DNA from: a virus
IMG/VR virus record: IMGVR_UViG_3300048012_000124
Location: 1-46,100 of that record
Direction: 5' to 3' (one strand)
Length of the DNA stretch: 46,100 nt
Numbering within the stretch: the stretch's first letter is position 1; the number at the start of each line of letters is the position of its first letter. The notes under the pieces are model-generated. The model had not been told where the DNA came from and searched no databases. It saw only the letters and a list, made by a program, of their open reading frames with translations. Of the stretch, positions 9,165 through 16,696 are shown piece by piece. The position numbers were made by a program, and so were the translations under genes.

Positions 9165-9872
9165 TTAGTCTTCAGATTCAATATCTGCAAGAACCATTGC
9201 ACGGAAACCTTCGGATGCTTCTGAGTAATCAAAAACATAAGAGACTGTGCAACGCCAATCTTCTGTAGATGCAGCATGATACATTACTTTGTCTGACTCA
9301 CCGTAGTGACCGAAGTATGCAGCCTTACAAGTCCATTCACCTGGCTTGTCTTGACAACGAATTACTTCTTTAGTCTCTGGGTGGATATACTCAAAGTAAC
9401 CTGAACCATCTTCTGAGTAAGAGAAGATTAAGTTATAGCCTGGAGCATTTGCATTGTTGTGCCAAGAGATGAAGCCGCCTGGCGGATACACTGCTGCAAG
9501 TGCGTTATGCTTGACTGACAAAAAGTTCATCATCTTATCGTTTAAGTCACGTAGGTGATGAGTCATGTCACGTTTGAAAAATGGATCTGCATCCTTTTCA
9601 AACATCATGTGTGCTTTATCTGAAAGTTTAAAGTTGTAACCAACAAGTTCGTCTGGGAAACCTTCGTGTCCTTGACCCTGTGCAACGATCTCATCCATAT
9701 GAACTGGTCCAACAAAGTATGGACGCTGTCGAATGTGTTGTGCAGAGGATAGGTGACAGTTCTCTTCGAAACCTTTCGTGGTATGCAACTTGGCGTATTC
9801 GTTTAGAATCTCTAGCAACTCAGGGTTGTTTACCTGTATGTGCTTTAGATATGAGTCGTTTACCTGTGTCAT
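9165..9872 (-). CDS. 2OG-Fe(II) oxygenase-like protein (atypical metal triad)
   Basis: The C-terminal half has the layout of a double-stranded beta-helix dioxygenase. FISWHNN (His138, Asn140) stands where H-x-D normally binds iron, MYHAAST gives the distal His199, and WRCTVSY gives Arg207 at the position that usually binds 2-oxoglutarate. The residue after His-x is Asn rather than Asp/Glu, so iron binding may be altered or the enzyme inactive. The N-terminal 120 residues are helical and unassigned. The start overlaps the end of the glycosyltransferase gene by 4 bases, so the two are translationally coupled. A role in hydroxylating a virion protein or glycan is inferred from pairing with the glycosyltransferase and from lying beyond the tetrapeptide-repeat fibre. 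Confidence 0.65.
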   Translation of the reverse strand: MTQVNDSYLKHIQVNNPELLEILNEYAKLHTTKGFEENCHLSSAQHIRQRPYFVGPVHMDEIVAQGQGHEGFPDELVGYNFKLSDKAHMMFEKDADPFFKRDMTHHLRDLNDKMMNFLSVKHNALAAVYPPGGFISWHNNANAPGYNLIFSYSEDGSGYFEYIHPETKEVIRCQDKPGEWTCKAAYFGHYGESDKVMYHAASTEDWRCTVSYVFDYSEASEGFRAMVLADIESED

Positions 9873-10606
9873 ACGATTGGAGTATCCTTATTTAAACCTG
9901 CCGAGAAGTGACGTAGTATCACTGGTCCCGTTTCAGGTTTTGTTATCGCCCAATTAAGAGCGTTGTAATAATTCCACCTCAAGTCGTCATCAAAGATACC
10001 AACCTTGAGGTCCTTATATTTTTCTTCTTTCTCGACTAACCACCAAAGAGAAAATTGGTCCCAAGACTTGAGACTGTCAATATACCCTTCTGGCCACCAA
10101 GTATCGTTCATTTGCCTGAACGTCAAATCCCACCAGTCATTCATGAATTCACGAACAATTGGTTTGGTCATATCATATAAACATACACCACCGCATAATG
10201 TAAACTTCGCACTACCTTCTGGAGTATCAAAGTCTCTTTCTGCGTAAATATAGTCACGATCATCTGTCAATGCAGAGAAGACCACATCATGGTCTTTCAT
10301 TTCATCCCAAACCTTGATAATGTCTTCATGCTCACATTCCATGTCAGCATCAATGTACATTGTCAAGTCATACGGGGATTTTGCCATCCCCCATAGTTTA
10401 GCGCGGTAGTGGTCATCACAGAATATAATATCATCTGCTACTTCTCTACCACGGTCATCAATAAATCGTTCTTCTGTAACGATACAGATCTTACATTCTT
10501 CTTCAGGTTCATAATAGTCCCTGAGAGACTCTGCAAGATTTAGTCCGTACAAATAAAAGTTTCGTTTCTTGGACGAAACAATTATAAATCCTTTAGTCTT
10601 TTCCAT
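9869..10606 (-). CDS. Glycosyltransferase, GT-A fold (GT8-like)
   Basis: The sequence MYIDADME (DAD at residues 86-88) follows a predicted Rossmann-like half and matches the D-x-D metal/nucleotide-sugar site of GT-A enzymes. FTLCGGVCLYD near residue 140 and the terminal HFSAGLNK resemble the GG-x-x-x-x and HF/HY-S-G elements of GT8-like and related transferases. At 245 residues it is a single compact catalytic domain with no signal or membrane segment, so it acts in the host cytoplasm. The gene overlaps its upstream neighbour by 14 bases and the oxygenase-like gene downstream by 4, forming a tight three-gene unit. The acceptor is unknown; the neighbouring repeat fibre is an attractive candidate. 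Confidence 0.75.
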   Translation of the reverse strand: MEKTKGFIIVSSKKRNFYLYGLNLAESLRDYYEPEEECKICIVTEERFIDDRGREVADDIIFCDDHYRAKLWGMAKSPYDLTMYIDADMECEHEDIIKVWDEMKDHDVVFSALTDDRDYIYAERDFDTPEGSAKFTLCGGVCLYDMTKPIVREFMNDWWDLTFRQMNDTWWPEGYIDSLKSWDQFSLWWLVEKEEKYKDLKVGIFDDDLRWNYYNALNWAITKPETGPVILRHFSAGLNKDTPIV

Positions 10607-11054
10607 TAGTCTCGGCCTCTAGTTGGTCTTGTAGAATCATGATTGAGTACATGTCGACTTCAATCTTAGATTTTGCACGACGCAATTTTGCCTTCAACTT
10701 ACGGTTTTTGGAACTTTTAATATCATCTACTTCAAAAGCTTCCATCTTATAATTGAAGAGTTTTTCAAGTTTACGTGCTTTATCATGTTCTTCATCACGC
10801 ATCTTCTCTTCTTCTGCTTGTGCCTTCTTGCGAATAACGCGATCGGTTGTTTCCTTATCAATCGCATCAGCACCTAAGGCCTCGACTACTTCATTAAACA
10901 GTTCGTTTTCAACACCGTTCTTATCATGCCGATGTAAAAACATTTGTTGGGCGGTTACTCTACCCACATCATCTTCAAGTTCTAAAATACAGTTTAGTTC
11001 TTTCTTTTCGTCTGTTTCCCAGAACGCATTATTCATCCATTGCTTACGACTCAT
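10593..11054 (-). CDS. 153-aa charged protein of unknown function
   Basis: I do not recognise a family. The protein starts MSRKQWMNNAFWETDEKKE, is rich in Lys, Arg, Glu and Asp, and from about residue 70 to the end is predicted helical (KKAQAEEEKMRDEEHDKARK, then KAKLRRAKSKIEVD). It has no signal peptide or membrane segment. A GGAGAT Shine-Dalgarno lies 8 bases before the ATG. Its end overlaps the glycosyltransferase start by 14 bases, so it is the first gene of the glycosyltransferase/oxygenase unit. A chaperone or partner for those enzymes is possible but there is no direct evidence. Confidence 0.65.
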   Translation of the reverse strand: MSRKQWMNNAFWETDEKKELNCILELEDDVGRVTAQQMFLHRHDKNGVENELFNEVVEALGADAIDKETTDRVIRKKAQAEEEKMRDEEHDKARKLEKLFNYKMEAFEVDDIKSSKNRKLKAKLRRAKSKIEVDMYSIMILQDQLEAETNGKD

Positions 11055-11114
11055 TAAATATCTCCAGAGAGTTCAATTCATTCAAAGTTATAATGTATAT
11101 AGTGTTGAGATAAA

Positions 11115-11136
11115 GCGGGTCAAATGAATGACCCGC
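11115..11136 (-). terminator. Rho-independent terminator after the tetrapeptide-repeat gene
   Basis: A perfect 8-bp GC-rich stem (GCGGGTCA / TGACCCGC) with a 6-base loop is followed on the minus strand by TTTATCT. It lies 33 bases beyond the stop of the 1639-aa gene. It separates that gene from the 153-aa/glycosyltransferase/oxygenase unit. Confidence 0.75.
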
Positions 11137-11168
11137 CTTGTTCTCATATTATACCATACTTAGAGCGA

Positions 11169-14100
11169 TTATGCAACCCTACAGTATAGTGTATACACTT
11201 CTGGTGTATGTACTAGAGTGTCACTAATCGTTGCACCAACATAGTTACCTAGGAAGGAGCGTGAGTAGTTGCCACCGAAGTTGCGTGAGTAGTTACCAGT
11301 AAATCCGCGTGAGTAGTTACCAGTGAAGTCACCTACGTATGTAGATACACGATCACGTGAGTAAGTACCGGAGTATGCAGAACTACGGATTCTTGAGTAA
11401 GCAGATACACGGACACGTGAGTAGTTACCTACGAAATCACGTGAGTAGTTGCCTACAAAGTCACCGACGAAGTCACGAGCATATGCTCCTGTGTACTCAC
11501 CAGCAAACGTTCTTGCATAGTTTCCAGTAAAGTCACCAGCAAAGTCACGAGTATATTGACCAGAGAACCCACGAGAGTAGTTACCAGTAAACGTTCTTGC
11601 ATAGGTTCCTGTGTATTCACCAACATAGTTTCTTGCGTAGTTACCTACGTAGTTTCCACCAAATTGTCGTGAGTAAGTTCCAGAGTAAGCACCAGTGTAT
11701 TCACCAACAAAGGTTCTTGCATAGTTACCTACGTAATCACCAGCGAAGCCACGTGCGTAGTTTCCTACGTAGTTTCCACCGAAGTCGCGAGTATAATTAC
11801 CAACATAGTTTCCACCGAAGTCACCAACATAATCACCGATGAAGTTACCAGCGTAGTTACGTGAGTATTGACCAGAGAACGTTCTTGTGTAGTTACCAGT
11901 GAAGTCACCAGCAAAGTTGGTTACACGATCACGAGCATATGCTGAACTACGGTTACGAGTGTATACCGAAATTCGGTTACGTACGTATGCAGAGTAACGA
12001 GTACGTGTAGATGTACGAGTATACTCACCAGTGTAGTTACCAGCGAAATCGCCTGCGTATCCACGAGCATAGTTACCTACGTAATCGCCTGCGTATCCAC
12101 GAGCATAGTTTCCTACGAAGTTACCAGCAAAGTTAGTTACGCGATCTCTTGTGAAATCTCCAACGTAGTTAGTGATACGAGTTCTTGCATAAGCAGAACC
12201 ACGGTTACGAGTCGAGGTACGAGTCGAGGTACGTGTGAAGTCACCAATGTAGTTAGTGATACGAGTACGTGCATAAGCAGAGTAACGAGTACGTGTAGAA
12301 GTTCGAGTAGAAGTTCTTGCGTAGTTACCTACGAAGTTACCAGCAAAGTTAGTTACACGATCACGCGTGAAATCACCAACATAGTTAGTGATGCGTGTAC
12401 GGGCATATGCAGAGTAACGAGTACGTGTAGATGTACGAGTACTTGTACGAGCATAGTTACCGACATAGTCGCCAGCGTATCCTAGAGTACGAGTATAGTT
12501 ACCAGTGTAGTCACCAGCATAGTATCCAGCTCTCGTATAGTAACCAGTTTCAGTTCTTGTTCGTGTTGATGTACGAGCATAGTTACCAGTATAGTTACCA
12601 GTACGAGTACGGCCATAGTTACCAGTATAAGCACCAGTACGTGTACGAGAGTAATCTCCAGCATATGAGAACGCACGGTTACGAGCGTAATCTCCAGCAA
12701 AGTTACCAGTAAAGTTAGTTACACGGTCACGTGAATAGTTACCAGCATATGATGCCGCACGAGTACGAGAGTAATCTCCGGCAAAGTTACCAGCATATGA
12801 TGCTGCACGGTTTCTAGAGTAATCTCCGGCATATGATGCTGCACGAGTACGAGAGTAATCACCAGCATAGTTACCAGCATATGATGCTGCACGGTTTCTA
12901 GAGTAATCACCAACATATGATGCTGCACGTGTACGACTATAGTTACCAGTGAAGTCTCCGGTATAGTTAGTAGCACGAGTACGACCATAGTTACCAGTAT
13001 ATGTTACGCCACGCGTGTAGTTACCAGTATAGTAGACCGTTACTGTGCTATTACGTGTGTAGTTACCAGTATATGTTAAATTTCTGCTGTAGTACAGAGC
13101 GCCAGTGTAGTTACCAGAATAGTTGCCGGTGAAAGTATTAGGTGATAATCTTCTAATATAATACCTAGGAGCACCGAAACCAGAGCTATGGTAGCTACCT
13201 CTACCGTATGTTACCCCACCGACAGTTATTGTCGTTGTAGATCCGTTGCTCAATGCAGTACTTCCAGCAAACCCATCCCAGTGTATATTATAGATGTATA
13301 TACCACCTTCGTATTGCACTTCCCAGTAATAAGTTGGTTGTGCAAAGCTCGTCTGAATTTGGAAGCCACTCCAGCTAGAACCAGATCCAGTACTTTCTCT
13401 GGTAGAAACACGAGTAGAATAGTTATATCGAGTATAGCTTACACTTGATGCACGGTTTCGACTATAGTTTCCTGTGAATGATCCGCCGTTTATAGAATCT
13501 CTAGTGTAGTCAAGCGTTGCAGCACGTCCTCTAGAGTAATCACCAGCAAAGTTACCAGTAAAGTTGGTTGCGCGGTTACGCGAGTAATCACCAACATATG
13601 ATGCTGCACGAGTACGTCCGTAGTTACCAGTATATGTCGCATTACGTGTACGAGCGGATGTACGTCCGTAGTTACCGACATAAGATGCGGCACGAGTACG
13701 ACCATAGTTACCAGTATATGTCGCATTACGTGTACGAGTGGATGTACGTCCGTAGTTACCAACATAAGATGCGGCACGAGTACGTCCGTAGTTTCCTACG
13801 AAGTTACCTGCGTAGTTAGTAGCACGAGTACGGCCATAGTTACCAGTATAGTTACCAGTACGTGTGCGTCCGTAGTTACCGACATATGAGAATGCACGGT
13901 TGCGAGAGTAATCTCCAGCGTATGAGAATGCACGGTTACGAGAATAATTTCCAACGAAGTCGCCGGCATAGTACAATGTACGGGTATAGGCTAGTGTACG
14001 TGTTGATGTGCGGGTTGAATTACGAGTGTAGTCGTATGTTTGATAGCGAGTACGAGTACTTGTTCTTGCGTAATCTCCCACATAATCGCCAGCATAGTTA

Positions 14101-16088
14101 CCAGCATATCCACGAGCATAGTTACCAACAAAATCACCTGTGAACGTTGTTGCGTAGTTACCGATAAAGTTACCAGCAAAGTTAGTTACACGATCACGTG
14201 AATAGTTACCTACGTAATCTCCGGCATAGTTACCAGCATATCCACGAGCATAGTTACCAACAAAGTCGCCAGTAAATGTGGTTGCATAGTTACCTACGAA
14301 GTTACCACCATAGTTTCCTACGAATGTTCTTGAATAGTTACCTACGAAATCACCAGTAAAGGTAGTTGCATAGTTACCTACGAAGTTTCCGGCAAAGTTA
14401 GTGACGCGATCACGAGTATATGCAGAATAGCGAGTACGAGTTGACGTACGGGCATATGCTGAATAACGTGTACGAGTGGATGTACGAGTAGAAACACGAG
14501 CGTAGTTACCAACATAATCACCAGCATAACCACGAGAGTAGTTGCCTGCGAAGCCACGTGAGTAGTTACCCACGAATCCACGAGCATAGTTACCTACGAA
14601 GTTACCAGCGAAGTTAGTAACTCGATTGCGTGTGTATGATGAAACACGTGCACGAGAGAAAACGCCTGCGAAGTTTGTTACACGGTCACGTGTGTAATTA
14701 GTTATACGAGTACGGGTGTAGTCTGCTGAGTAAGCAGATGTACGAGTTCGAGTACTAGTACGTGCATAAGTTGATACACGGTTGCGTGTGTAGGTACCGG
14801 CATATGCAGATACACGGTTACGGGAATAAGTTCCTGAGTAAGTTCCGGTGTATGCTGACACACGAGTACGAGTGTAGTCTGCTGTGTAAGCAGAACTGCG
14901 TGTACGTGAGTAAGTACCTGTGTAAGTTGATACACGACCACGAGTATAAGAAGAAACTCTATTGCGTGAGAATGTACCAGTAAATGGTGTGATTCGGTTT
15001 CGGACATATGTAGAAACACGTGAACGGTTGTAAGTACCGGCAAAATAACCAGTAAATGCAGTTAGTCTGTTACGTGTATATGATGAAACGCGAGTTCTTG
15101 CGTAGTTGCCTACATAGTCACGAGCATAGTTTCCTACGAAGTCACGTGAATACGCTCCCGTATATTCTCCAACAAACGTACGTGAGAAAGTATCTACACT
15201 ATTACGAGTATATGTTGAAATACGGTTACGAGTATATGCAGAGATTCTTGTACGTGTGTAAGCTGAGTTACGTGTACGAGAGTATGCAACGTCGACAATA
15301 GTACGACGGGTGTTAGAGGCAGAACCTCGTGGTACCCATGTACCTGCTAGAGTTGGAGCACCTTGTGCAGATGAACGCAACTGGTATGAACCAATCGCAC
15401 CTGCTGTTGCTCGGAGTGACTTAGCGCGTTGACCAAGTGTATACTTGATTTCTGCGTCTGACATTTCTTTAAAACCGCTGAATGATGAAGTACCATCATA
15501 GTCGGTTGCAACTGGACGTGTAGTGGTAACACCGGCTGGTGGTGTTGCCAAAGTAACTTTCTTCCAGATGTGGTATTGAGTTGTTGTACCGTCACCATGA
15601 GTATCGGAGAACACACCATCGATGTGTTTGGTCCAATCACTGCCTGGCGAGGACGTTGAAAGTTCATATGCACCCTGAAGACCTAGGGTCTCCACATTTT
15701 TTAGTGCACGATTTGTGAGATTATCTAAATCTGAGTCTACCATTTCGTAGAAGCCAGGATTAGAATTATCTGCATAATAACCGACAGGACGGGCAAAATC
15801 AGAACCAGATTCACTCGCGGAACCAGCAACCTGTTTCAAGGTTGTAGTTACACTTGTGCCAGTGATAGCAGACATTGGGTGTGTACCCGCTGGTTCATTG
15901 TAGTACGTATCTACAAAAGAACCGATGTTTGTACCATTGGTTAGACTGATGTCACCGACATCACCAGCGGAGGCCTCCGCTAATGCTTCACCCACCTTTA
16001 CCGCAAGATACATCTCTTGCGCTGGAGTGAATTCCTGTAGGTCACCATCGGTATTTTTAATTTTTAGTGGTATACTAGATGCTGACAC
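11169..16088 (-). CDS. 1639-aa giant tetrapeptide-repeat fibre-like protein
   Basis: Residues 1-265 form a non-repetitive head containing two copies of a 60-70 residue unit (GFYEMVDSDL to about 175, and GFKEMSDAEI to about 266). From 266 to 1618 the chain is almost entirely four-residue units of three kinds: G-N/D-Y/F-x, R-T/N/D-R/Y/F-x and S/T-A/S/N-Y/F-x, with an aromatic or Arg at every fourth position. I see no Lys, Cys or His and very little Leu or Pro in the repeats. One non-repetitive island (about 896-984, YYWEVQYEGGIYIYNIHWDG) interrupts them. The C-terminus is short (ISDTLVHTPEVYTLYCRVA). A late promoter lies 51 bases upstream and a terminator follows. A virion fibre role is inferred from size, regularity and position after the fibre chaperone-like gene; I know of no experimentally defined fold for this repeat. 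Confidence 0.85.
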   Translation of the reverse strand: MSASSIPLKIKNTDGDLQEFTPAQEMYLAVKVGEALAEASAGDVGDISLTNGTNIGSFVDTYYNEPAGTHPMSAITGTSVTTTLKQVAGSASESGSDFARPVGYYADNSNPGFYEMVDSDLDNLTNRALKNVETLGLQGAYELSTSSPGSDWTKHIDGVFSDTHGDGTTTQYHIWKKVTLATPPAGVTTTRPVATDYDGTSSFSGFKEMSDAEIKYTLGQRAKSLRATAGAIGSYQLRSSAQGAPTLAGTWVPRGSASNTRRTIVDVAYSRTRNSAYTRTRISAYTRNRISTYTRNSVDTFSRTFVGEYTGAYSRDFVGNYARDYVGNYARTRVSSYTRNRLTAFTGYFAGTYNRSRVSTYVRNRITPFTGTFSRNRVSSYTRGRVSTYTGTYSRTRSSAYTADYTRTRVSAYTGTYSGTYSRNRVSAYAGTYTRNRVSTYARTSTRTRTSAYSADYTRTRITNYTRDRVTNFAGVFSRARVSSYTRNRVTNFAGNFVGNYARGFVGNYSRGFAGNYSRGYAGDYVGNYARVSTRTSTRTRYSAYARTSTRTRYSAYTRDRVTNFAGNFVGNYATTFTGDFVGNYSRTFVGNYGGNFVGNYATTFTGDFVGNYARGYAGNYAGDYVGNYSRDRVTNFAGNFIGNYATTFTGDFVGNYARGYAGNYAGDYVGDYARTSTRTRYQTYDYTRNSTRTSTRTLAYTRTLYYAGDFVGNYSRNRAFSYAGDYSRNRAFSYVGNYGRTRTGNYTGNYGRTRATNYAGNFVGNYGRTRAASYVGNYGRTSTRTRNATYTGNYGRTRAASYVGNYGRTSARTRNATYTGNYGRTRAASYVGDYSRNRATNFTGNFAGDYSRGRAATLDYTRDSINGGSFTGNYSRNRASSVSYTRYNYSTRVSTRESTGSGSSWSGFQIQTSFAQPTYYWEVQYEGGIYIYNIHWDGFAGSTALSNGSTTTITVGGVTYGRGSYHSSGFGAPRYYIRRLSPNTFTGNYSGNYTGALYYSRNLTYTGNYTRNSTVTVYYTGNYTRGVTYTGNYGRTRATNYTGDFTGNYSRTRAASYVGDYSRNRAASYAGNYAGDYSRTRAASYAGDYSRNRAASYAGNFAGDYSRTRAASYAGNYSRDRVTNFTGNFAGDYARNRAFSYAGDYSRTRTGAYTGNYGRTRTGNYTGNYARTSTRTRTETGYYTRAGYYAGDYTGNYTRTLGYAGDYVGNYARTSTRTSTRTRYSAYARTRITNYVGDFTRDRVTNFAGNFVGNYARTSTRTSTRTRYSAYARTRITNYIGDFTRTSTRTSTRNRGSAYARTRITNYVGDFTRDRVTNFAGNFVGNYARGYAGDYVGNYARGYAGDFAGNYTGEYTRTSTRTRYSAYVRNRISVYTRNRSSAYARDRVTNFAGDFTGNYTRTFSGQYSRNYAGNFIGDYVGDFGGNYVGNYTRDFGGNYVGNYARGFAGDYVGNYARTFVGEYTGAYSGTYSRQFGGNYVGNYARNYVGEYTGTYARTFTGNYSRGFSGQYTRDFAGDFTGNYARTFAGEYTGAYARDFVGDFVGNYSRDFVGNYSRVRVSAYSRIRSSAYSGTYSRDRVSTYVGDFTGNYSRGFTGNYSRNFGGNYSRSFLGNYVGATISDTLVHTPEVYTLYCRVA
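11235..13136 (-). repeat. Tetrapeptide-repeat region 2 (12-base coding period)
   Basis: This stretch codes for residues about 985-1618 of the 1639-aa protein in units such as GNYA, RTRA, ASYV and GDYS. At the DNA level the 12-base units are similar but not identical, with synonymous differences throughout. Longer blocks such as the coding for RDRVTNFAGNFVGNY recur several times. Confidence 0.9.
13404..15293 (-). repeat. Tetrapeptide-repeat region 1 (12-base coding period)
   Basis: This stretch codes for residues about 266-895 of the 1639-aa protein. The upstream end is rich in RNRxSxY/T units, and the later part is richer in GNY/GDF units. Blocks of about 20-30 residues, including STRTRNATYTGNYGRTRAAS, are duplicated in tandem, which suggests growth by recombination. 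Confidence 0.9.
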
Positions 16089-16139
16089 GATATCGTCTCT
16101 CTTTAGCTAAAGTTAAAGTTTATTGGTTAATGACCCCTT

Positions 16140-16147
16140 TATTTATA
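16140..16147 (-). promoter_or_regulatory. T4-type late promoter box TATAAATA
   Basis: An exact TATAAATA on the minus strand, 51 bases before the ATG of the 1639-aa gene and a few bases past the T-run of the preceding terminator. Confidence 0.8.
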
Positions 16148-16152
16148 ACAAA

Positions 16153-16187
16153 AAAAATGTGCATAAACGAAGTCTAAGCACATTTTT
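16153..16187 (-). terminator. Rho-independent terminator after the assembly-chaperone gene
   Basis: The arms AAAAATGTGC (16153-16162) and GCACATTTTT (16178-16187) pair perfectly. The intervening 15 bases can extend the stem around a TTC loop. On the minus strand the stem runs into eight T residues. It lies about 55 bases past the stop of the 146-aa gene and directly before the next late promoter. Confidence 0.85.
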
Positions 16188-16241
16188 AAAAAAATATTTA
16201 CTTTACTTATAATATTCTAATTTCAGAGATTAAGTAAATAA

Positions 16242-16682
16242 TTATTGTGGGGGTTCTGGCCAGTTAACCTGATTAATATTTGACATATCCGGATCAATAA
16301 AGTCTAAGTCTCTTAATTCTTGACGATACCCCGCCCACGCATTCTTCATATCAGTAGATAGTGGAGAGTCTGAGAGCTGAGTCCAGTCAGTGCTCGCTAT
16401 AATGCGATTTCTCATAAATCTGACTTCATTCATTAGATCTTCTTGATCCCAAACCCATTCTCCATCTACCCAAGAAGAATGTATATTTGGAGAAGGTTCT
16501 CTTTGTTTCCAGTCACCATCCCAATAATGAGTTTGTATAAAATCTGTTTTGTCTTGAACAACAAAATCGATGTGTACAATTGTTGTGCCATCTTCTCTTA
16601 AACCTTCAGGTTCGTTAGAGCCACTGGCTAACTTTAATGTTTGTATTTCATTATTTCTAATGTATGCGATGTAATAAATCAT
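16242..16682 (-). CDS. Tail-fibre assembly chaperone-like protein
   Basis: Residues about 80-135 contain the signature of the phage tail assembly chaperone family (Phage_tail_APC, related in role to T4 gp38-type proteins): RNRIIASTDWTQLSDSPLST, then AWAGYRQELRDL and a closing WPEPPQ. The N-terminal half is variable, as usual for these proteins. It lies directly between the two small 'YGL' proteins and the giant tetrapeptide-repeat gene. It therefore probably helps fold or trimerise one of the adjacent fibres. A strong terminator follows, so it is the last gene of the transcript that begins upstream at gp8 or earlier. Confidence 0.8.
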   Translation of the reverse strand: MIYYIAYIRNNEIQTLKLASGSNEPEGLREDGTTIVHIDFVVQDKTDFIQTHYWDGDWKQREPSPNIHSSWVDGEWVWDQEDLMNEVRFMRNRIIASTDWTQLSDSPLSTDMKNAWAGYRQELRDLDFIDPDMSNINQVNWPEPPQ

Positions 16683-16696
16683 TTTCTTTCTCTTTT

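Noticed and set aside
12431-14143. Several plus-strand open frames opposite the tetrapeptide repeats
   Set aside because: Their products are Tyr/His/Arg/Ser low-complexity strings that mirror the 12-base repeat; no start signals.
11235-15293. Tandem 12-base units considered as CRISPR or satellite DNA
   Set aside because: The units are continuous coding sequence with synonymous variation and no unique spacers.
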